Below, piece by piece: positions 7,715 to 14,915 of a stretch of 40,325 nucleotides of DNA. The stretch is from the NCBI GenBank assembly GCA_014801235.1, contig JAAVEM010000025.1, forward strand, positions 219,911 to 260,235, read 5' to 3'. The stretch's first letter is position 1. The number at the start of each line of letters is the position of its first letter. Origin of the DNA: Bacteroides sp. (GTDB taxonomy: Bacteria; Bacteroidota; Bacteroidia; Bacteroidales; Muribaculaceae). Both the position numbers and the translations under genes were made by a program. Below the pieces are notes generated by a model. The model saw nothing but the letters and a program-made list of their open reading frames with translations. It was not told the origin of the DNA and ran no database searches.

Positions 7715-8788
7715 TCATTCGCTCACCTCGCGAAGCAGGAATATCTGAGTGGGGAAATGGTCGGAATATCCGTTAAGGAAGTTATTGCGAGAGTAAGTGC
7801 GGTGGGGATAGTTCTTATATTTTCCTCGCTTAGTGCGCAGGAAGGGAGCGTTGAGCACCGTGCATTTCCAATACTGGAACTCGGGGTCGGAATTGTCGAC
7901 AAGATTGCCCGACACGATAATCTGGTCAAAAAGATTCCACTTTCCGTTATAGCAAAGCGTTCCCACGCCATTGTCAAGTATATACCAGAAGGGGTTGTAA
8001 TAGCCGTCGTGTGTCACCTGCTCGCGGTCGCGCACCGCTCCAAACGCCTCAGCGCATGACTTGTTGAACGGGTCATCGTTCAAATCGCCCATCATCACCA
8101 CTCCGCGCGCAGGGTTGTCGCGGCGCAGCGAGTCGGCGATGTGGCGCGACAGTCTTCCCGCCGCCTCGCGCTTGGGGCTCGACTCCTTCTCGCCGCCAAG
8201 GCGCGAAGGCCAGTGGTTCACGATGAATCCCATCGGCTTGTCGAGCAGCATTCCGCTCACCACGAGCTGGTCGCGGGTGAGAAAATCAGGGTCGTCGGGA
8301 ATGACAAGGCGATGATTATTCACATTTTCAAGCTGGAAATAAACGGGATTGTACAGGAGCGCCACGTCGATGCCGCGCAGGTCAGGAGAGTCATGATGAA
8401 CGATCTGCAAGTTCCAGGGGTCCTTGCCGTTTGCCACGAGCGTCTCGTCGATTTTCTTCACGAGGTCCTCGACAACGCTGCGGTTCTCGACCTCGCTAAT
8501 CCCGATGACGGCGGGACCGATAGGCGTTTCGGGGGTGGCGAGGGCGGTGATGGCGCGGGCGAGATTGCCCAATTTCTTGCCATATTTGTCGGCATTCCAC
8601 ATGCGCGGACCCTCGGGAGAGAACTCGTAGTCATATTTCCCGTTGTTATTGATCGTGTCAAACAGGTTCTCAAGATTATAGAAAGCTACCCCGGCAATCA
8701 GATATTTCTTCTGCTTGCCATCTTCCTGAGCGTAAAGCTGCGTGGTGAGCAATATCGCGATTAACGAAATCCAGAAACTCTTATTCAT
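7715..8788 (-). CDS. Secreted endonuclease/exonuclease/phosphatase-fold protein
   Basis: The 357-residue product starts with a Sec signal peptide (MNKSFWISLIAIL..., probable cleavage after LYA). It then shows the ordered motifs of the EEP superfamily: FYNLENLFD, GISEVENR with the metal-binding Glu, RGIDVALLYNP, VNHWPSRLGG, MGDLNDDP and the C-terminal SDHFP with the catalytic Asp-His. EEP enzymes are metal-dependent phosphodiesterases acting on nucleic acids, lipids or sugar phosphates. An exported Bacteroidales member could be a nuclease, but the substrate is unknown. I use the ATG at 8788 rather than 8812 because it gives a standard signal peptide. It is monocistronic and divergent from aroQ. 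Confidence 0.88.
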   Translation of the reverse strand: MNKSFWISLIAILLTTQLYAQEDGKQKKYLIAGVAFYNLENLFDTINNNGKYDYEFSPEGPRMWNADKYGKKLGNLARAITALATPETPIGPAVIGISEVENRSVVEDLVKKIDETLVANGKDPWNLQIVHHDSPDLRGIDVALLYNPVYFQLENVNNHRLVIPDDPDFLTRDQLVVSGMLLDKPMGFIVNHWPSRLGGEKESSPKREAAGRLSRHIADSLRRDNPARGVVMMGDLNDDPFNKSCAEAFGAVRDREQVTHDGYYNPFWYILDNGVGTLCYNGKWNLFDQIIVSGNLVDNSDPEFQYWKCTVLNAPFLRTKRGKYKNYPHRTYSRNNFLNGYSDHFPTQIFLLREVSE

Positions 8789-8843
8789 TGCAATAAGTTT
8801 TTTGTAATACATGATTTGTCGGTAAAATTACTGATTTTTTTTG

Positions 8844-8851
8844 TAATTTTG
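8844..8851 (+). promoter_or_regulatory. Candidate -7 element for aroQ
   Basis: TAATTTTG fits TAnnTTTG and lies 37 bases upstream of the aroQ ATG at 8889. A TTG at 8816-8818 is 25 bases upstream, slightly beyond the preferred spacing. It probably drives aroQ-pyk-methyltransferase. Confidence 0.5.
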
Positions 8852-8888
8852 CACATTGAAATCCACGATATGCACAGCAAAAAAGACT

Positions 8889-9311
8889 ATGGCGACTAAA
8901 ATTTCAATAATCAACGGACCCAATCTCAACCTTTTGGGCGTGCGCGAGCCGGGAATATACGGCAGCAGCAGCTTTGACAAGTGTCTTGAATCGCTTGCCG
9001 CGCGCTATCCCGACGTGGCTATCTCCTATTTCCAGAGCAATAGCGAGGGAGCCATCATCGACGAGCTCCACAGGGTGGGATTTGGCGAGGTCGACGGCAT
9101 CATCCTCAACGCAGGAGCCTACACCCACACCTCGCTCGCCATAGCCGACGCCATCTCGGCGATAAAGACTCCGGTGATCGAGGTGCATATAAGCAATGTA
9201 CACGCCCGCGAGGAAATACGCCACCGGTCAATGATCTCAGGAGTGTGCCGCGGAGTCATCGCAGGATTCGGGCTCGACAGCTACCGCCTCGCGCTCGAAG
9301 CCTTCATTTGA
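8889..9311 (+). CDS. aroQ: 3-dehydroquinate dehydratase, type II
   Basis: This 140-residue protein is a complete type II dehydroquinase, which converts 3-dehydroquinate to 3-dehydroshikimate in the shikimate pathway. Visible motifs are NGPNLNLLGVREPGIYG (catalytic Tyr24, Arg18 of the flexible lid), FQSNSEGAIID, NAGAYTHTS and EVHISNVHAREEIRHRS with the active-site His and Asn. Length is normal for the dodecameric family. The ATG at 8889 gives the conserved start; an earlier in-frame ATG at 8856 lies at the probable transcription start. pyk follows after 32 bases, so they are probably cotranscribed. Confidence 0.96.
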   Translation: MATKISIINGPNLNLLGVREPGIYGSSSFDKCLESLAARYPDVAISYFQSNSEGAIIDELHRVGFGEVDGIILNAGAYTHTSLAIADAISAIKTPVIEVHISNVHAREEIRHRSMISGVCRGVIAGFGLDSYRLALEAFI

Positions 9312-9343
9312 ATCATGAATCAGATTATTCGCTAAGTAAGAAA

Positions 9344-10795
9344 ATGAAAAAATTCACCAAAATTGTAGCTACAATTTCCGACAGAAGATGTGATGTGGGG
9401 TTCATTCGCGACCTCTATGACAACGGTCTTAACGTGGTCAGAATGAATTCGGCGCACTTGTCCTACGAAGGATTCAAGAAAATCGTTTCCAACGTCCGCG
9501 CCGTGTCATCATCCATCGGAATACTGATGGACACCAAGGGCGCTGAAATACGCACCACTACAAATGTCAACGACTCGACAATCACTTTCAATGCCGGCGA
9601 CAAGGTAACTTTCGAAGGCAATCCGCAGGGTGAAACGTCACATGACCGCATCTGCCTGTCCTACCCCGACATCGCCGAACACGCGACTCCGGGAGTGCAT
9701 TTTCTTATCGACGACGGCGAAATCGACTTCATCATCGACAGCATCGATGGCAAAACCATTCACGCAACGGCGCTTAACGGCGGCGAGCTGGGATCGCGCA
9801 AAAGCGTCAACATCCCCGGCGTGAAAATCCCCCTGCCCTCGCTGACCGAACGCGACAAGACCAACATCAATATCGCCATGGAGCTGGGCATCGACTTCAT
9901 CGCCCACTCGTTTGTGCGCTCGGCGCGCGACGTCGAGGACATCCAGGAGATTCTTGACGCCAACAACAGCCCCATCAAGATCATCTCGAAAATCGAGAAC
10001 CAGGAGGGCATCGACAACTTCGATGAAATCCTCGAAGCATCCTACGGTATAATGATCGCGCGAGGCGACCTCGGAATCGAAGTGCCAGCCGAACGCATCC
10101 CCGTGATCCAGAGCTCGCTCATCAACAAGTGTGTGCTCCACCACAAGCCGGTCATTGTCGCCACCCAGATGCTCCACTCGATGATAAACAACCCGCGCCC
10201 CACCCGCGCCGAGGTCAGCGACATCGCCAATGCCGTCAACCAGCACACCGACGCGCTCATGCTGAGCGGCGAAACTGCCTACGGAAAATATCCCGTAGAA
10301 GCAATCTCGACAATGACCAAGGTTGCCGCCGAGGTTGAAAAATCGCTCGCCCACACCCGCATCATCCCCACTGTGGAGCCCGATGTCACCTCATTCCTCG
10401 CCCGCCAGGCTGTAGCGTCGTCCAACATCCTCGGCACCAAAGCGATAGTGACCGACAGCTACACCGGACGCACCGCGCGCTACATCTCATCCTACCGCGG
10501 CAATGATCCGGTGCTCGCAATATGCTACCGCCCCCACGTGGTGCGCCTGCTCGGACTATCCTACGGAGTGCTCCCCGTCTACCGCGAAAAGATGGAAACC
10601 TCGCGCCGCTACATCAGCACCGCCCTCAACTATCTCATGGAGATAGGGCGCCTCACCCGCAACGACAGGATAGCCTACCTCGGCGGTTCATTCGGCGAAG
10701 GCCACGGAACCACATTCCTCGAAATCAACACCGTAGGCGACATTCTCGACAACTATGAGAGCTTCTGCCTGCCCAACCTCGAAGAGGCTAAATGA
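9344..10795 (+). CDS. pyk: Pyruvate kinase
   Basis: The 483-residue protein is a full-length pyruvate kinase, converting phosphoenolpyruvate and ADP to pyruvate and ATP. Motifs include RMNSAHLS, MDTKGAEIRT, the catalytic K216 and metal-binding E218 and D242 in KIENQEG and ARGDLGIEVP, and ATQMLHSMINNPRPTRAEVSD with LMLSGETAYGKYP. The C-terminal regulatory domain is present. The ATG at 9344 starts the conserved MKKFTKIVATIS; a longer frame would overlap aroQ. The next gene begins inside the stop codon (ATGA). Confidence 0.96.
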   Translation: MKKFTKIVATISDRRCDVGFIRDLYDNGLNVVRMNSAHLSYEGFKKIVSNVRAVSSSIGILMDTKGAEIRTTTNVNDSTITFNAGDKVTFEGNPQGETSHDRICLSYPDIAEHATPGVHFLIDDGEIDFIIDSIDGKTIHATALNGGELGSRKSVNIPGVKIPLPSLTERDKTNINIAMELGIDFIAHSFVRSARDVEDIQEILDANNSPIKIISKIENQEGIDNFDEILEASYGIMIARGDLGIEVPAERIPVIQSSLINKCVLHHKPVIVATQMLHSMINNPRPTRAEVSDIANAVNQHTDALMLSGETAYGKYPVEAISTMTKVAAEVEKSLAHTRIIPTVEPDVTSFLARQAVASSNILGTKAIVTDSYTGRTARYISSYRGNDPVLAICYRPHVVRLLGLSYGVLPVYREKMETSRRYISTALNYLMEIGRLTRNDRIAYLGGSFGEGHGTTFLEINTVGDILDNYESFCLPNLEEAK

Positions 10796-11427
10796 TCGAC
10801 AACCCGCTCGAAGAATATATCGCGGCACACATTGATGCCGAGCCGCCCCATCTGAAGCGGCTCAACCGCGACACCCATGTGTCATGCCTCTACGCCAACA
10901 TGTGCTCGGGGCATGAACAGGGGCGGTTGCTCAAGATGCTCGTCAGGATGATAAAGCCGGTCAACATCCTTGAGCTCGGCACTTTCACCGGCTACTCGGC
11001 GCAGTGTCTCGCCGAAGGGCTTGAAGACGGCGCGATGGTCCACACCATCGAAATCAACGACGAGATGGAAGATTTCATCCGCCGCCACCTCGACGAGTCG
11101 CCATACTCAGGCAAAATCACCCTCCACATCGGCGACGCCGCCCAGATACTGCCCGCTCTTGAAGGGATAGAGTGGGATCTCGTGTTTATCGACGCCAACA
11201 AGCGCCACTATCTCGACTATTACAACATGGTCTTCCCCACGGTGCGCCGAGGCGGCTTCATCATCGCCGACAACACTTTGTGGTATGGCAAAGTGACCGA
11301 CAGCTCGGCACATGACGCGCAAACCGAAGGCATCCTCCGCTTCAACGACTTCGTTCAAAACGATCCGCGCGTTGAAAACGTCTTTATCCCGGTGCGCGAC
11401 GGGCTCTCAGTCATCTACAAAAAATAA
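10792..11427 (+). CDS. SAM-dependent O-methyltransferase (class I, methyltransferase_3 family)
   Basis: The 211-residue protein matches caffeoyl-CoA/catechol O-methyltransferase-like bacterial enzymes. It has the SAM-binding ILELGTFTGYSAQCLAE (about residues 59-75), the VHTIEINDEMEDF acidic loop and DLVFIDANKRHYLDYYN with metal-ligand aspartates. GGFIIADNTLWYGKV follows, and the protein ends VRDGLSVIYKK. It probably methylates a small hydroxylated substrate using a divalent metal; the true substrate in Bacteroidetes is unknown. Its ATG overlaps the pyk stop by four bases, so translation is probably coupled, although no metabolic link is obvious. Confidence 0.88.
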   Translation: MIDNPLEEYIAAHIDAEPPHLKRLNRDTHVSCLYANMCSGHEQGRLLKMLVRMIKPVNILELGTFTGYSAQCLAEGLEDGAMVHTIEINDEMEDFIRRHLDESPYSGKITLHIGDAAQILPALEGIEWDLVFIDANKRHYLDYYNMVFPTVRRGGFIIADNTLWYGKVTDSSAHDAQTEGILRFNDFVQNDPRVENVFIPVRDGLSVIYKK

Positions 11428-11565
11428 CCCCCGACCTCCACACGTCGCTTGCATCGCCGCTCCATCATCACGGCGACACTGTCGGCATATACCGCCAAAA
11501 TCCATCAAACAAGCGCGCTTTTCAGCAAAAAACATACTGTTTTGCTAAAAATCCTTACATACAAC

Positions 11566-11596
11566 TTGCATTTCACAAAATATTGTTATAATTTTG
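11566..11596 (+). promoter_or_regulatory. Full Bacteroidetes-type promoter (-33 TTG, -7 TAATTTTG)
   Basis: TTG at 11566-11568 and TAATTTTG at 11589-11596 are 20 bases apart, matching the consensus TTG-N17-23-TAnnTTTG. It is one of the two best two-part promoter matches in the window and has no protein gene downstream before the terminator at 11676. Confidence 0.6.
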
Positions 11597-11602
11597 TCAC
11601 AT

Positions 11603-11706
11603 AATATTAGAATCTATTATTGCAATAACTACTAAACAGAAAATCACATCCCTGTATACACTTTACAACATTGTAAAAAAGCCCTGTCGTGAGACAGGGC
11701 TTTTTC
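11603..11706 (+). ncRNA. Candidate small RNA (about 100 nt)
   Basis: A good promoter (11566-11596) predicts a start near 11603, and a perfect 13-bp terminator stem ends at 11705. The interval contains no ATG, so a protein product is unlikely. The result would be an intergenic transcript of about 100 nt. I recognise no known RNA family. The terminator also suits the convergent pepP gene, so it is not exclusive evidence. Confidence 0.4.
11676..11706. terminator. Strong bidirectional terminator
   Basis: AAAAAGCCCTGTC (11676-11688), loop GTGA and GACAGGGCTTTTT (11693-11705) form a perfect stem with A and T tracts on both sides. It can terminate pepP on the minus strand and the candidate sRNA on the plus strand. 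Confidence 0.88.
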
Positions 11707-11734
11707 CTTTCGTTTCATAATAGATTTCGCCGCC

Positions 11735-13108
11735 TTATCGCAAAGCCTCGACCTCCTCGGTGGTGAGAGGAATCTTTTTGCCGAGACGGCGGGCGCCGTC
11801 GGCTGTGATGAGATAATCTTCCTCATTGCGCACTCCGGTGAAGTCGCGCCACTTTTCAAGCTCGGCGTAGTTGATAAAGTCGGCAAAGCGCTTTTCAGAG
11901 CCCCAATAGTCAATCAGCTCAGGGATGAAATAGATGCCCGGCTCGATGGTGTGCACAAATCCGGGCTCAAGCGGACGAGCCAGGCGCAGCGACTTTCTTC
12001 CGAACTGGGTACTCTTAGGCTCGCCGTTGTAGCCCACCCACACTTCGCCAAGATTCTCCATGTCGTGAACGTCAAGCCCCATCATGTGACCGAGTCCGCA
12101 AGGATAGAACATGGCATGGGCGCCGACGGCAACAGCCTCGGCAGGGTCCCCCTTCATGATGCCGAGATCCTTAAGCCCCTGGCACACCACGGTGCACGAC
12201 AGCTCATAGATGTCCTTGAACGGAACTCCCGGCTTAAGAGCGGCAACCGAAGCAAGGTGGGAGGCAACCTGAAGATCATAGATAAGCTTCTGGCGCGAGG
12301 TGTAGGTCTTGTCGGCGCATATCGTCGACGACATGTCGCCCGCATAGCCCATCGGAGTCTCAGCTCCGGCATCGATAAGAAGCATATCGCCCGGCTTCAC
12401 GATGTGATGATGGGCATGATTGTGAAGAGTCTGCCCGTGGGTGGTGGCTATGGTCGGGAACGAAAGGCGGCAACCGTTGGCGGCAGCGACGCTCTCGATA
12501 ACAGCCACGATTTCATATTCATGCATGCCGGGGCGGAGAGCCTTCATGGCAGCTATGTGCATATCGGCGGTCACGTTGCAGGCACGTTCAATCTCGGCAA
12601 TCTCCTCTTCGGTCTTGTGCGATCTCATGTCGACAATGGCACAGATGAGGTCGACCGACGGAGTTTCCGCCCCCGGCTTTATATTCAGCCAGTCAAGCAG
12701 TTTCAGCTTGTGCTCGGCTCGATAAGTGGGCGTATAGTGAATTTTTTGTCCCGACTTTGCCGCTTTCTCAAGATAACCCTTAATGTCGGCGGCAGGGAGA
12801 GTGGTGTCTATGCCCACCATTCCCGCCTTCTCATGGAGCGTGGGCTGATTGCCCATCCACACGATAGCGTCAATGGTGAGTTCATCGCCAAAAATGATTT
12901 CCCGGTCATTGTCGATATCGATAATGGCGTTAAGCCCGGCATAAGGAAGACCGAAATAATATAAGAACGAGGAATCCTGACGGAAGTCATAGGTATTGTC
13001 CTCATAGTTGCATCCCGTTTCATCGTTACCGATAAAAAGAATCAGTCCGCTGCCAACGCGCTTTTTAAGCTCATTGCGGCGTGAAATATAGGTTTCGCGT
13101 GAAAACAT
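11735..13108 (-). CDS. pepP: Xaa-Pro aminopeptidase (aminopeptidase P, M24B)
   Basis: This 457-residue protein has the N-terminal aminopeptidase P domain (about 1-160, GLILFIGNDE, DNTYDFRQDSSFLYYFG) and the C-terminal pita-bread M24 domain. Its dinuclear metal ligands appear in order: D246 (LIDAGAE), D258 (YAGDMSST), H341 (GLGHMMGLDVHD), E389 (HTIEPGIYF) and about E429 (GVRNEEDYLIT). The enzyme removes an N-terminal residue preceding proline and is probably cytoplasmic, since no signal peptide is seen. It is monocistronic, with a -7 motif upstream and a strong terminator downstream. Confidence 0.94.
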   Translation of the reverse strand: MFSRETYISRRNELKKRVGSGLILFIGNDETGCNYEDNTYDFRQDSSFLYYFGLPYAGLNAIIDIDNDREIIFGDELTIDAIVWMGNQPTLHEKAGMVGIDTTLPAADIKGYLEKAAKSGQKIHYTPTYRAEHKLKLLDWLNIKPGAETPSVDLICAIVDMRSHKTEEEIAEIERACNVTADMHIAAMKALRPGMHEYEIVAVIESVAAANGCRLSFPTIATTHGQTLHNHAHHHIVKPGDMLLIDAGAETPMGYAGDMSSTICADKTYTSRQKLIYDLQVASHLASVAALKPGVPFKDIYELSCTVVCQGLKDLGIMKGDPAEAVAVGAHAMFYPCGLGHMMGLDVHDMENLGEVWVGYNGEPKSTQFGRKSLRLARPLEPGFVHTIEPGIYFIPELIDYWGSEKRFADFINYAELEKWRDFTGVRNEEDYLITADGARRLGKKIPLTTEEVEALR

Positions 13109-13133
13109 GATTTTACAATTAGGTTATAATCTT

Positions 13134-13141
13134 CAAATTTA
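13134..13141 (-). promoter_or_regulatory. Candidate -7 element for pepP
   Basis: On the minus strand the sequence reads TAAATTTG, matching TAnnTTTG, 25 bases before the pepP ATG at 13108. No -33 TTG at the ideal spacing is seen. Confidence 0.42.
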
Positions 13142-13285
13142 CGGTTTTTATTCAACACTATCACCACCGGCACGCTACAAAATCACGTCAGCGTCAAAAG
13201 CCATCAGCGAAATGGCGCGTCATGTCAGCAATTTTTATCAACGCCAACTGTCCGCCGGCTCAGAATCATGCCATTGAAAACAGAA

Positions 13286-13309
13286 AAAGCCGGATAAAAA
13301 TCCGGCTTT
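13286..13309 (-). terminator. Terminator after the tRNA genes
   Basis: Read on the minus strand, AAAGCCGGAT and ATCCGGCTTT form a 10-bp stem with a 4-base loop followed by a short T-rich stretch. It sits four bases beyond the discriminator of the tRNA-Gly gene and ends the ribH/tRNA transcription direction. Confidence 0.8.
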
Positions 13310-13313
13310 CTTG

Positions 13314-13386
13314 AGCGGAAGACGAGGCTCAAACTCGCGACCCTCAGCTTGGAAGGCTGATGCTCTATCAACTGAGCTACTTCCGC
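13314..13386 (-). tRNA. tRNA-Gly (anticodon UCC)
   Basis: The minus strand folds as a cloverleaf. The acceptor GCGGAAG pairs with CTTCCGC, the D-arm is GCTC...GAGC, the anticodon stem TCAGC/GCTGA has loop CTTCCAA (anticodon TCC), and the T-stem is GCGAG/CTCGT. The discriminator is T and CCA is not encoded. Unusually, position 19 is A instead of G and position 56 is T instead of C, so the tertiary 19-56 pair would be A-U instead of G-C. The gene lies ten bases downstream of tRNA-Tyr. Confidence 0.95.
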
Positions 13387-13396
13387 AATTGAATTG

Positions 13397-13479
13397 TGGG
13401 CGAAGATGGATTCGAACCACCGAAGGTAGAAACCAGCAGATTTACAGTCTGCCCCATTTGGCCACTCTGGTATTCGCCC
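13397..13479 (-). tRNA. tRNA-Tyr (anticodon GUA)
   Basis: The minus strand gives an 83-base tRNA with acceptor GGGCGAA/TTCGCCC, anticodon stem GCAGA/TCTGC and loop CTGTAAA (anticodon GTA). A long variable arm, as expected for bacterial tyrosine tRNA, is followed by the canonical T-loop TTCGAAT. The discriminator is A and CCA is not encoded. It is on the same strand as ribH, 29 bases downstream, and is followed by tRNA-Gly. Confidence 0.95.
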
Positions 13480-13508
13480 TTAATTCGTAGTGCAAAGATA
13501 CGAATTTT

Positions 13509-13988
13509 TTATATATTTCCCATAAAATGTATCATTTTTATTGCAGCCTCAGCAGCTTCAGTGCCTTTATTGCCGAGTTTTCCACCCGCACGGTCTATCG
13601 CATCCTGCTCGCAGTCAACGGTTAAGACCCCAAAAATGACCGGCGCTCCATTTTTGCGAAGATTTATTTCAGTCACCCCGCGGGTCACGCTGTCACACAC
13701 ATAATCGAAGTGGGGAGTGCCTCCGCGAATCACGCAGCCAAACACGATGATCGCGCCATAGCGGGCGGTGTTCCACAATGCCGAAGCCGCATAGGTGAGC
13801 TCGATGGCGCCGGGCACATGAAACACTTCATATTCCACCTTCTCCTGCTCCAGAAGCTCGACAGCTCCCTTCGTGAGGGCTTCAGTGATATTGGAATTCC
13901 ATTCGGCGGTCACTATCGCAACCTTTGTTCCTGCCGGTATTTCAGGAAGAGCCCCTTTAGGCGCTCCGGTAGACAGACTTGTTGCCAT
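13509..13988 (-). CDS. ribH: 6,7-dimethyl-8-ribityllumazine synthase
   Basis: The 159-residue protein is lumazine synthase, the penultimate step of riboflavin synthesis. It joins 5-amino-6-ribitylaminouracil with dihydroxybutanone phosphate. Diagnostic motifs are AEWNSNIT (Trp30 stacking on the substrate), VPGAIELTYAA (59-69), GCVIRGGTPHFDYV with the catalytic His93, and VLTVDCEQDAIDRAGG at the phosphate site. Length is normal for the icosahedral-capsid-forming family. It is 23 bases downstream of the PfkB-like gene on the same strand, with no other rib gene nearby and no FMN riboswitch seen. Confidence 0.95.
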   Translation of the reverse strand: MATSLSTGAPKGALPEIPAGTKVAIVTAEWNSNITEALTKGAVELLEQEKVEYEVFHVPGAIELTYAASALWNTARYGAIIVFGCVIRGGTPHFDYVCDSVTRGVTEINLRKNGAPVIFGVLTVDCEQDAIDRAGGKLGNKGTEAAEAAIKMIHFMGNI

Positions 13989-14011
13989 TATATCAATATG
14001 CTTAAATTGGG

Positions 14012-14911
14012 TTAAGGAACAAGACGGTCAGTGGATTCAACAGCCATTGAACCCCACGACGCGGCATGGTCCACTATTTTTTTCATCATCTCGGATTCCA
14101 TGTCGCCCACCTGCTCTTTCATGATTTCATCCTTGAAAAGAGAGTCGACGACACCGGCTACAGCTCCGGCAAACCACACTTTGCGCACCTCGGCGCTGCA
14201 ATCCACCTTAACGGACTCAGACTTCTTGCGGTTATAGAAGGTCATCGAACCATCTTCAAAGTCGACGTTTATGTGGTTGAAGCAATAGAAGCTGATGTCG
14301 CGGGTATAGGATTTGTGTCCGCCCCCCTCGCCAAATATCGTTTTCAAATCGGAGCTGGTGGTGACAACTATGTCAGCCATTTCAAGATTTTCAAGGATGG
14401 CGGGCTTGACATGGGTGAGATTGACAGCAGGATTGACCCCCATGTCGGGAGCATAGACGATTATCGCCTTGCGCTCGTGGGCATATTTGACAATATCAAA
14501 CAGGCGCGAATGCACACGCTCCTCCAGAGCATAGAGTCCGCCGAACACAATCACGTCGTCGGGATCGATGCGCGGCCACACCACTCCGAAACTCTGAGTC
14601 GAATAACGCTCATAGCGCACACGGTGGCGCTCGCAGTCATGATCGTCGGTAAAAATCAATGTGGCGGGAGTGACTCCGTCGGTAAACCGGTCGATTGAAT
14701 GCGTCCCCACATTATTACGGGTGAGGAACTCAACGACAGTGTCGCCAACATGATCGGCGGCAGCCTCTCCGACAAATGAGATGTCGCGGCTATGCTTTCC
14801 CAGCGATGCGGCGGCATTAAGAATTGTCGCTCCCGGCACCGAAAGCCACGGGCAATCGTTGCGGAAAAAAATGTCAAGGCTGCACTCGCCTATTGCTATT
14901 ATCTTTCTCAT
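14012..14911 (-). CDS. PfkB/ribokinase-family protein with a degenerate active site
   Basis: The 299-residue protein has the ribokinase-like fold signals: IAIGECSLDIFF at the start, VPGATILNAAASLG in the substrate region, and VIVFGGLYALEE. The family's catalytic GAGD segment, normally near the C-terminus, is replaced by VWFAGAVAG (about 245-253), so the catalytic Asp is missing. The anion-hole glycines are partly lost too. It may be a pseudokinase, a sugar-binding regulator, or an enzyme of altered chemistry. The start at 14911 gives the conserved MRKIIAIGE; a longer frame to 14974 overlaps the upstream isomerase gene. Four bases separate it from that gene, so they are almost certainly cotranscribed. 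Confidence 0.8.
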   Translation of the reverse strand: MRKIIAIGECSLDIFFRNDCPWLSVPGATILNAAASLGKHSRDISFVGEAAADHVGDTVVEFLTRNNVGTHSIDRFTDGVTPATLIFTDDHDCERHRVRYERYSTQSFGVVWPRIDPDDVIVFGGLYALEERVHSRLFDIVKYAHERKAIIVYAPDMGVNPAVNLTHVKPAILENLEMADIVVTTSSDLKTIFGEGGGHKSYTRDISFYCFNHINVDFEDGSMTFYNRKKSESVKVDCSAEVRKVWFAGAVAGVVDSLFKDEIMKEQVGDMESEMMKKIVDHAASWGSMAVESTDRLVP

Positions 14912-14915
14912 CACT

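Larger units (their letters stand above)
11428..11734. other. Intergenic region between the methyltransferase gene and pepP
   Basis: These 307 bases separate convergent genes. They contain an inverted repeat AGCAAAA/TTTTGCT at 11524-11546, a two-part plus-strand promoter at 11566-11596 and a strong terminator at 11676-11705. No ORF explains the promoter. The first 90 bases show nothing recognisable. Confidence 0.6.

Noticed and set aside
9638-10354. 238-codon minus-strand frame opposite pyk
   Set aside because: Antisense shadow of an intact pyruvate kinase; the translation has a low-complexity Asp/Val/Gly bias and no family motif.
11951-12964. 337-codon plus-strand open frame opposite pepP
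   Set aside because: It is antisense to an intact aminopeptidase P with all metal ligands; long antisense frames are common in GC-rich coding DNA. The translation shows no recognisable motif.
13238-13420. 60-codon frame across the tRNA-Gly gene
   Set aside because: It reads through a tRNA and its terminator; frames over tRNA genes are a well-known artefact.
13989-14011. FMN riboswitch upstream of ribH
   Set aside because: The gap to the previous gene is only 23 bases, far too short for the RFN element, and no such fold is seen upstream of the cluster.
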